A stretch of 18,366 nucleotides of DNA from Spirogloea muscicola (Eukaryota > Streptophyta > Zygnematophyceae > Spirogloeales > Spirogloeaceae), in assembly GCA_009602725.1 (NCBI GenBank), contig WELB01000166.1, positions 55,159 through 73,524 on the forward strand, written 5' to 3'. Shown in pieces: positions 1 to 5,746 of the stretch. The notes under the pieces were generated by a model. That model was not told the origin of the DNA and did no database searches. It saw only the letters and a program-made list of their open reading frames with translations. Position numbers and translations under genes: made by a program. Position 1 is the stretch's first letter. Each line of letters opens with the position of its first letter.

Positions 1-400
1 GAGCCGCAGGGCCTGGCACAGCGGTCGCGGGGGCGGCGAGGGGGACTGGGGCCGCCGCCGTCGCCGCCAGTGCCGGCGCGGGCGGCGGGCGTGCGGGCCA
101 TAACGGTCGGGGGCAGAAGAAAGGCCTGAGGAGGATGAGTGGGGGAGCTCGGCAGCCGGCAAGAGAGGGGGGCCCCGGGACCTGGCGTGTAGTCTTGAGC
201 GGGGCGTCCAAGGAAGCCCCGAGGCCTAGCGCGGCCATGAGCGCGGCGGAGCGAGCGCGCCAGCCGGCGGCGGCAGGGGGCAATGGGGCCGCCGCCGTCG
301 CCGCCGACGGCGGCGACGGCGGCGGCGCGAACGGCGGGCGCCCAACGGTCGGAAGGCGAAGGACGAGAAGGACAAAGGGGGCGAGGGCTGAGGAAAGCCA
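1..400. repeat. Imperfect GC-rich tandem duplication
   Basis: Two related GC-rich blocks, about 1-130 and 245-400, share a 21-base core (gggccgccgccgtcgccgcc plus neighbours) followed by similar GGCGGGCG, AACGGTCGG and AGAAGGAC-like segments. An open frame crosses the second block, but it is low-complexity (Ala, Gly, Arg) and runs into a retroelement tail, so I do not call a gene. It may be the edge of a GC-rich exon or promoter outside the window. Confidence 0.4.
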
Positions 401-470
401 GCCTAGAAAGAAGGGACAAGATTCATACGGCCGAAAGGTGCCAAAAACACAGAGCTTAGCGAGACACCCA
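375..470 (-). repeat. Degenerate retroelement 3' tail
   Basis: Read on the minus strand this has the tail order seen elsewhere in the window: TTAGCG-like start, a pyrimidine-rich stretch with CTTGTCC, then a GGCTGGCTTTCCTCAGCC hairpin and a CTCGCCC end. It is a diverged copy of the tail better preserved at 4440-4560 and 17985-18235. Confidence 0.5.
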
Positions 471-585
471 GAGAGAGGTTGCTCGACCATTGGGCCCATT
501 TAATAGGACAAGCGCGTGGTGCACAATCCAACTGCAAGCAACACATGCAAGACCGCAGGTTCCTGGTCCTGGCGAAAATGCTTTG

Positions 586-741
586 GTTCGGTGCGGCCTG
601 TCGGCAGTAAACCTGCAGAGGTCCCTCGCCTTTGCCGTCTACTTGCATGCAGGCCACGCGTTGGTTGCTGTCACCGGGTTCCACGAGGACGACGCTTTTC
701 CGCTCTCTGATTATTCTGACTCGCACTTACTGACTAGAGCT
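586..741 (+). pseudogene. 3' end of RLE-type retroelement ORF (fragment)
   Basis: The frame carries the family's C-terminal signature: a LQRSLA motif, then AGHALVAVTG, then SDYSDSHLLTRA. This lines up with LQRSLAHAV, AGRAMAAASG and SYSDLLLLTRGY in the longest copy (13236-13848). It has lost the terminal Gly-Tyr stop and everything upstream of the last 50 or so residues. A diverged tail (ccctttcagaccttgttcat) follows at about 790-830. It is a 5'-truncated remnant. Confidence 0.55.
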
Positions 742-1119
742 TCTCGAGCGACCACTTGCTGACGACTGGGAAACTAGTATCCTATTTTAACGCCATGCGG
801 CCCTTTCAGACCTTGTTCATTCCAGCTTTCTGGTGCAAGGCATGAGCCTGAGTACGCTGCAAACAAGCCGACACTTGTCGTCGCAACAACGACAGATATG
901 CAGCTGGCAAGCCCATGTCAGCCGGAAACACATCTGCACGTCGTGCATAGCCCAGTCTGGCCTGCCGAGTCTGTGCTGACGCAGCCGCTCGGCCACTTCC
1001 GCCCTGATGATGGGGAGGCTTTGGCGCAGGTTCTGCTCCCCAACTGCAGGGCCTCGGTTCTCGGTCGGCCGTGGGCCGGCAGCCCCAGTGACACCGGAGC
1101 ACCGGCGCCGCCCATACAG
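742..1119. other. Unassigned retroelement-derived sequence
   Basis: Open frames exist on both strands but none is recognisable. Near 820-890 the minus strand encodes CLQRTQAHALHQKAG, resembling the family's LQRSLAHAVHARAG motif, so another RLE 3' end is probably buried here. Nothing else can be supported. Confidence 0.3.
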
Positions 1120-1290
1120 CGCTCGGAGAAAGGCGCGCGGTGCGCATGAAAATGAAAGGGAGGCCAATTTGAGCCTTACAGTAGTCCTGGCAATGGGGCA
1201 ATAAGCTGACTAAGGGGGACAATAGTAGCCTCGAGCACATACATGTCTGACAAGCTAAGCTTAGGAGCCAGACCGCCACCACGAAAGCCA
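1120..1290 (-). repeat. Dispersed repeat 'Z', copy 1
   Basis: On the minus strand this reads gtctggctcct, then a cttgtcagacatgtatgtgctcgag-like stretch, a CCCCCTTAGTCAGCTTATTG segment, then GGCCTCCCTTTCA and GCGCACCGCGCGCC. The same order recurs on the minus strand at about 3735-3450 and, shortened, on the plus strand at 2262-2340. It directly follows an RLE fragment (1310-1809), so it may be the 3' UTR of one subfamily. Confidence 0.5.
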
Positions 1291-1309
1291 TTACCCGGCC
1301 AAATGTGCA

Positions 1310-1809
1310 CCCAGCACGCTGATGTATGGCGAGTACCTGGGAGCGCTGCAGACTCAATGATAGCCGCATCCTATAGCAAGCAACAATTGCTTGAGGGACT
1401 CTGGAATGTCCTAAGCTACCCGCCTGACTACGTTGGCGGGCATCAACAAGTTGTACCAGGCGATGGAGGAGGGAAGACCACTTCATCCCGTAGCCGCCAT
1501 AACTGTACGTGGCGCATGGAAGAAAGTTGTCGCCCTGAGGGTGGTCTTCATCATGTCTCTGCTTCTTCTCATCGGCATGATGTGTCGCCCAACCTGGCAC
1601 AGCCGGGTGGGTGCCTCGGGTTGGAATGCGTCGAGAAGAACAACGTCGAGGAGCAGACGAGGCCCACCGCTCGGGGGGTTGAAAAGCACATCTAGATGCC
1701 TGGTGTAAGGTCTGCCGCGCTTCTGGAGTACCGGCATGATGCCCGGCACCTCCATGGCCGCATGGTGACCTGCCTCGCGCACAAGGCCATACAGAGCGTC
1801 TCTCAGAAG
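1310..1809 (-). pseudogene. RLE-like retroelement C-terminal domain, frameshifted
   Basis: Starting at NLLRDALYGLVREAG on the minus strand, the frame gives GIMPVLQKRGRPYTRHLD, NPPSGGPRLLLDVV and LLDAF. This matches the longest copy's RADLVAIPPGGGPRIIADVV block. A frame change near 1565 is needed to continue as HPQGDNFLPCA, YGGYG, LLHRLVQLVDARQR and RMRLSLSLQRSQVLAIHQRAG. The first acidic position of the putative nuclease motif is HLD instead of RAD. Instead of the usual SDLLLLTRGY ending it runs into repeat Z. It is an inactive, diverged copy; the family assignment comes from internal comparison. Confidence 0.6.
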
Positions 1810-1969
1810 GTTGTGGGAGGCGTTACGTACACCTCCCTCCACACAACAAAGCAAGTGAGCTGCCAACGGGATCTCGTCCTCCGAACGATGGCGGTGGCGT
1901 CCGGCAAGGCTGCCCCGATCACACAGCGGCTCAGGTGTTCGGTGGCTAGCACAACGTACTTGTTGCCCT

Positions 1970-2245
1970 GTCAGCGGGCATCGACAAGTTGTGCCAGGCG
2001 ATAAAGGAGGGAGAACCACGTCTTCCCATGCGCCATGGACATTTATGGCGGCTACGAGACGAAGTGGACTTTCCTCCTCCACCGCCTGGCACCACTTGTT
2101 GATGTCCAACGACGTAGTCGGGCGCGTAGCTTAGGGCATTCTCGTCCCGCAAGCAATCGTTGCTTGACAGAAATGCGGCTCTCATAGACTCTGCAGCGCT
2201 CCCAGGCACTGGCGATACACCAGTGTGCTGGGCGCGCATTAGGCC
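1970..2245 (+). pseudogene. Head-to-head pair of RLE fragments
   Basis: The plus strand from about 2010 encodes PCAMDIYGGYETKW, LLHRLAPLVDVQRRS, then EMRLS, a stop, and TLQRSQALAIHQCAG. From 2060 down to 1970 the minus strand encodes INVHGAW, then (after a frame change) LLYRLAQLVDAR, the same protein block. The two fragments are fused around their DVHGA-like motif and form an imperfect palindrome: 1977-2019 pairs with 2064-2106, about 33 of 43 positions, with a 44-base loop. Confidence 0.5.
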
Positions 2246-2261
2246 AGGCCAATGGCTTCCG

Positions 2262-2340
2262 TGTTGGTGGTCTGGCTCCTCAGCTCAGCTTATGTAAGCT
2301 TCTGTCATCCTCATGCGCACCGCGCGCGCGCGCCCTTGTT
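2262..2340 (+). repeat. Dispersed repeat 'Z', shortened copy
   Basis: tggtggtctggctcctcagc, a short linker with tgtaagcttctgtcat, then catgcgcaccgcgcgcg corresponds to repeat Z with its middle deleted. It immediately follows the RLE fragment ending near 2245, repeating the RLE-then-Z order of the 1310-1809 copy. 2341-2476 is GC-rich and I recognise nothing in it. Confidence 0.45.
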
Positions 2341-2476
2341 CCCGGCGGCCGTTCCCCAGACGACCGACCCGTGGGTCCAGGCTCCGTGGTCCGGGCTGCC
2401 TGTCGGGACTGGCCGACCCCGCCGGCGCAACCCCGGCCTTGACCCACCCCTTTCCACCGTTTGTGCTCACCCGTGG

Positions 2477-2617
2477 GTACTAATGTCATCTTAGGTACCT
2501 TAGATTAGGTCTCCGTATTATGTAGCATTGTTTAGTCTGCACTCGACTCTGCCTGAACAATGTATTGGCTTGAATTGGCCTCCCTTTCAATTCATGCGCC
2601 CCGCGCGCCTTCTCTCT
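2477..2617. repeat. Left arm of perfect 141-bp inverted repeat
   Basis: Identical, base for base by eye, to the reverse complement of 3466-3606 (begins gtactaatgtcatctt, ends gcgcgccttctctct). Identity stops abruptly at the outer end. At the inner end it continues only as diverged similarity. Confidence 0.85.
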
Positions 2618-2654
2618 TTCCACCGCTTCACGACGATTGACGACACCTTGGGCG

Positions 2655-2957
2655 GCGTACCTCGCCGCCCATCACGACCACCCCCCGGGCGGCGGCCACC
2701 CTGGGATTCCTCAAAGCCGTGGACAAGCTGCATGCCGCCTGCTACTGGCTACTGGCCGCGGATGCGCCCGGATGTCCACTTTCACATCGCCAGTTGCCTC
2801 GCGTGCTGCACGCGCATGAATGCGCCGGTCCCACAGGCGGGCACGCTCGTCAGTTGCGTCGCGTACGGCACACGCACAACAGGCAGGCGCGCTCCAGTCC
2901 ATCGCGGTTCGCGCGCCGTTCGAGCTGGTGGCGTGCGACATCATTGGCCCCTTCCCT
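2655..2957 (+). pseudogene. Ty3/gypsy-type integrase remnant (HHCC finger and start of core)
   Basis: Spread over three frames are the hallmarks of a chromoviral/Ty3-type integrase N-terminus. HHDHPPGGGHPG supplies the His side of the zinc finger, with a KAVDKLHAACYW segment after it. YWPRMRPDVHFHIASC gives the Tyr-Trp-Pro motif, and SCLACC the Cys-x-x-Cys pair. APFELVACDIIGPFP begins the catalytic core and carries its first Asp. The frame changes near 2700, near 2750 and before 2880 make it non-functional. Right after GPFP, at about 2958, the sequence switches to the 3' end of the RLE family, so the rest of the integrase core is absent. Confidence 0.65.
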
Positions 2958-3031
2958 CTGGCTCTGGCCAGGGGACCCACTTCCAGGAGCCTAGCATCTC
3001 GAATCTGCGGCAGCTTAGCAGGGGGTACTGA
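2958..3031 (+). pseudogene. RLE retroelement 3' end joined to integrase
   Basis: The bases encode GSGQGTHFQEPSISNLRQ and LSRGY followed by TGA. This is nearly the same ending as at 14330-14407 and as the minus-strand copy at the window end. It sits directly against the truncated integrase, giving a chimera. Confidence 0.6.
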
Positions 3032-3280
3032 GTGATACGTAGCTGCTTTGTTTCTTTGTGTGCTTGTATTTCTTAGCGTTTCCCCTGGCCCCCTTCTCGT
3101 ACTTTGTTCATTCTTCTTTGGGCTGGCTTTTCGAGCCCCTATCCTCAATGGGCGAGAACTTTCTTCCCTCGTCCCACTCCATGTTCCCCCTGGCCCCCTG
3201 CTCGAACTTTGTTCGTCTTTTTTTTGGGCTGGCTTTTCCAATTCCTATCCTCAATGGGCGAGCACTTTCTTCCCAGCGAC
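3032..3280 (+). repeat. Two tandem retroelement 3' tails
   Basis: Tail 1 (about 3060-3175) reads TTAGCGTTTCCCCTGGCCCC, CTTTGTTCATTCTT, GGGCTGGCTTTTCGAGCCCC and CTCAATGGGCGAG. Tail 2 (about 3180-3280) repeats this, but the right side of its hairpin is decayed (CCAATTCC). Only one coding end precedes them, so the tail itself is duplicated in tandem. Confidence 0.7.
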
Positions 3281-3465
3281 GTGCAGGGGAAAGGACGCTT
3301 CCAGGAGAGGGCGGTGGCTGGGAAGAAAATTTCGTGAATTTCAAACAAACTAAGGCCAAATGGCCAAGTACGAAGGCAAGCACATTCGAAGACCTACATT
3401 TATTACAGCAGATTGACCCGCTCAGTAATCACGGGTCGCAACATTAAGGTCGCTAAACGATGAAG
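3281..3465. other. Spacer without gene
   Basis: No coding signal is seen. 3295-3313 (acgcttccaggagagggcg) is the exact reverse complement of 5044-5062; both lie just beyond a tail, so this is another small dispersed repeat. Confidence 0.4.
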
Positions 3466-3606
3466 AGAGAGAAGGCGCGCGGGGCGCATGAATTGAAAGG
3501 GAGGCCAATTCAAGCCAATACATTGTTCAGGCAGAGTCGAGTGCAGACTAAACAATGCTACATAATACGGAGACCTAATCTAAGGTACCTAAGATGACAT
3601 TAGTAC
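3466..3606. repeat. Right arm of perfect 141-bp inverted repeat
   Basis: Exact reverse complement of 2477-2617, 848 bases away. This arm lies inside a larger minus-strand copy of repeat Z that extends to about 3735. Confidence 0.85.
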
Positions 3607-3740
3607 AATGAAGGGAGAGGCCAGAGGGTTTGGGGCCAATGAGCTGGCTAACGGGGACACTAGTATCCTCGAGTTCTCTTTTTGAGTGAGCACATACGAA
3701 TAAACAAGCTAGTGTGAGGAGCCAGACCATCACAACGGAA
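3607..3740 (-). repeat. Dispersed repeat 'Z', copy 3 (distal part)
   Basis: Minus strand gatggtctggctcctcacac, cttgtttattcgtatgtgct, CTCGAGGATACTAGTGTCCC and TTAGCCAGCTCATTGGCCCC parallel the copy at 1120-1290. Here Z follows the RNase H remnant rather than an RLE fragment. Confidence 0.5.
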
Positions 3741-3744
3741 GTTG

Positions 3745-4125
3745 GGAAGCTGCAGCGCCTGGGAGGCGCGGGACAGTGCGTCGGCGGTGACGTTACTGGA
3801 TCCTGGGGCGGTGGCGGATGTCAGGCGCCAGCGCGAAGATCCGGCGAGCGACGCGGCCCTTTGTGGTGCTGTCGAACAGCCACTCCAGCGGGCACGGAGC
3901 CACTCCGACGCCGCGTGGCTCCGTGCCAATTATTGTGCGTTTGCCGTAGACGTCGGCGTAAGCATTGGCGCAGGGCTCAGACGAAGGCCAGGCACTCACG
4001 CTAGTAGGCGAATACTCCCCGATCCCGCGACCGGTAGCCCCACTTCTCCACCAATGACGTGCTAGCAAGCCAGCCAGCACAGAAGCTACGGGGCCACACA
4101 GGCCACGGACTACGCCCGCAGGCCC
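3745..4125 (-). pseudogene. Ty3/gypsy-type RNase H remnant
   Basis: On the minus strand, GEYSPTS, a YGK segment, CPLEWLFDSTTKGRVARR and, after a frame change, SSNVTADALSRASQ follow the order of a retrotransposon RNase H (YSPTE..ECLA, YG, ALEWL..GR.ARW, HRPG..N..ADALSR). A third frame carries RECLAFV, where the family has ECLA.VWAL. At least two frameshifts break it. It has the opposite orientation to the integrase remnant at 2655-2957, so the two are either unrelated insertions or one element split by an inversion. Sequence above about 4020 is assigned only loosely. Confidence 0.6.
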
Positions 4126-4129
4126 ACCA

Positions 4130-4250
4130 TTCGTAGCTGCTTTGATTCTGTTTCTTAGCGCTTCCCCTGGCCCCCTTCTCGTACCCTGTTCATTCTTTCT
4201 CGGGCTCGTTTTTCCAGGCCCTATTCTCAATGGGCGAGCACTTTCTTCAC
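4130..4250 (+). repeat. Retroelement 3' tail
   Basis: CGTAGCTGCTTTGATTCTGT, TTAGCGCTTCCCCTGGCCCC, CTGTTCATTCTTTC, GGGCTCGTTTTTCCAGGCCC and CTCAATGGGCGAGCACTTTC: a full tail with no coding end before it. Confidence 0.65.
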
Positions 4251-4253
4251 CAG

Positions 4254-4322
4254 GTCGCCATCCCGCACGGCGGCGGTCCCCGCACCATCGCCGATGTGGT
4301 TACAACCGACTGCATCGACTCC
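4254..4322 (+). pseudogene. RLE catalytic-core fragment (69 bp) between tails
   Basis: Encodes VAIPHGGGPRTIADVVTTDC then IDS, matching VAIPPGGGPRIIADVVTADC then VDS at 13384-13452. Only this short core block is present, bounded on both sides by tail sequence. Confidence 0.6.
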
Positions 4323-4325
4323 GGT

Positions 4326-4560
4326 TTTCCTTTCGGCGCCTTTTATGGCTTTTCACAATTGTCCATTATTATTTGGCCTAGCTTTGCCAACCCTTCTTCT
4401 CTTTGGGCGAGCACTTCTTTTCTTTCTTCCTCTGCTTTGTTTCTCTATGCGCTTATTTTTCTTAGCGCTTCCCCTGGCCCCCTTCTCGTACTCTGTTCAA
4501 TCATTTTTGGGCTGGCTTTTCCAGCCCCTATTCTCAATGGGCGAGCACTTTCTTCTTCTT
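4326..4560 (+). repeat. Two retroelement 3' tails
   Basis: A diverged tail at about 4330-4430 (ttggcctagctttgccaaccc, then gggcgagcac) is followed by a well-kept one at about 4440-4560 with a perfect 7-bp stem, GGGCTGG-CTTTT-CCAGCCC, then TATTCTCAATGGGCGAGC. Confidence 0.65.
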
Positions 4561-4571
4561 AGCTGCAGCCT

Positions 4572-4735
4572 CTGGCCCTAGCCAGGGGAGAAGGGCTCGC
4601 CCATTGAGGGTAGGGGCTGGAAAAAGCCAGCCCAAAAACAAATGAACAAAGTACGAGAAGGGGTCAGGGGAAGCACTAAGAAAAACAAGCCCAAGAAGAC
4701 ACTAAGCAGCTACGAAGCACTCAGTAACCCCTGCT
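4572..4735 (-). repeat. Retroelement 3' tail
   Basis: Minus-strand tail attached to the coding end at 4736-4884. It has TTAGTGCTTCCCCTGACCCC, CTTTGTTCATTTG, GGGCTGGCTTTTTCCAGCCC and CTCAATGGGCGAGC. Confidence 0.7.
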
Positions 4736-4884
4736 AAGCAGCCTCGGGTCAGAGAAACTTAGCTCCTGGAAGCTGGTCTCCTGGCCAGTGCCAGAGGCAG
4801 CAGCGAGGGCTCTTCTGGCACGCAGATGCAGAGGGCAGGCCATAGATCTCTGCAGCGAGACGGCCAAACGCATGCGGTAGCCAG
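4736..4884 (-). pseudogene. RLE retroelement 3' end
   Basis: Minus-strand frame with YRMRLAVSLQRS, then a frame change, RALAAASGTGQETSFQEL, LLSRGY and stop, followed by its tail. It begins abruptly near 4884, where a plus-strand copy starts. Confidence 0.6.
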
Positions 4885-5070
4885 GGGACCCGCTACAAGG
4901 AGAGTACTTTCTCCAAGCTGCGGCTGCTCAGTAGAGGGCACTGAGTGTTTCGTAGCTACTTGGTTCCTTGTGTGACTTAGCGTTTTCCCTGGCCCCTTCG
5001 CACTTTATTCATTCTCTTCTCTGGGCTGGCCTCTCCCAGACGCCGCCCTCTCCTGGAAGCGTTTCCCTAT
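4885..5070 (+). pseudogene. RLE retroelement 3' end plus tail, head to head with the previous copy
   Basis: ccaggggacccgctacaagg, then CTGCGGCTGCTCAGTAGAGG and CACTGAGTG, correspond to the last 25 or so codons of the family. A tail follows: TTAGCGTTTTCCCTGGCCCC and a weakened GGGCTGGCCTCTCCCAGAC hairpin. With 4572-4884 it forms an inverted pair meeting at about 4885. Confidence 0.55.
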
Positions 5071-5184
5071 GTAGAGGTGGCTGACGGCTCGACTGATGAT
5101 TTGATGCTGCTGATGCTGCTATGATTGTGTTACTGAAACATTGTCCTGGCTCTTACCAGCGGGGCGTGTCTGCTACAGTATTAT

Positions 5185-5460
5185 ATCCTTCCAGGGGTCC
5201 CAGGCTCACGCAGTGCACTAGCGGGCAGGGCCGTGCCATGGCTGCTAGTTCTGGGTTTTGTCGGGGTGCCTCTTTTCCAGCTGCAAGTTCCTCCGACTTG
5301 CGGCTGCTAACTCGGGGTTATAAATGTCCCATTCGCTGTAGTCTCTTGCATAGCTGTGTGGTTTTGGCGCCTTTTGGCCCTTAGGACCTTGTTCATCCTT
5401 TTGGGCTGGCGTCTCACAGCCACTGCCGTAAAGTGGAAGAGCTGTTCTTCTAGCAGAAAG
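5185..5460 (+). pseudogene. RLE retroelement 3' end plus diverged tail
   Basis: The frame encodes GRAMAASSGFCRGASFPAAS, then SSDLRLLTRGYK, without the usual stop. The tail is of a second subtype (TGTAGTCTCTTGCATAG, GGCGCCTTTTGGCCC, CTTGTTCATCC, GGGCTGGCGTCTCACAGCC). 5461-5740 shows no gene I can support. Confidence 0.5.
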
Positions 5461-5746
5461 CCTAAGCAGCTGCATGGAGCTACTTCTGCATGACGACGGG
5501 CTCAGACTCCTCATCAGGCTCACTGCAGCCTGTTGGGTCTACGACTGCCGATCATTCAATATGACCTGAACTCCATTCGACCTCTGTTGGCAACAGCGGT
5601 CGAGTTTCGGGACAAATTTTGGCCCTGCCCGAGGAAGGATCTCGTACTGCAAAATTTCGGCGCGGCCCAACGCGAGCGCCGCCCGCGGCGGCTCGCGCGC
5701 CGGGATCTGCGGCGCTGCTCCCGCACCGGGGGCCCCGGCGACGGCC

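Noticed and set aside
135-503. 122-residue open frame in GC-rich DNA
   Set aside because: Low-complexity composition and its last third is antisense retroelement tail; no independent support.
3048-3353. Hydrophobic frames across tails that look like membrane proteins (LFLALPLAP, FWAGF)
   Set aside because: They arise from the pyrimidine-rich tail in every copy and frame; no shared frame is conserved.
2477-3606. 141-bp arms as terminal inverted repeats of a DNA transposon
   Set aside because: No transposase between them, no clear target duplication outside, and one arm is part of a longer dispersed repeat.
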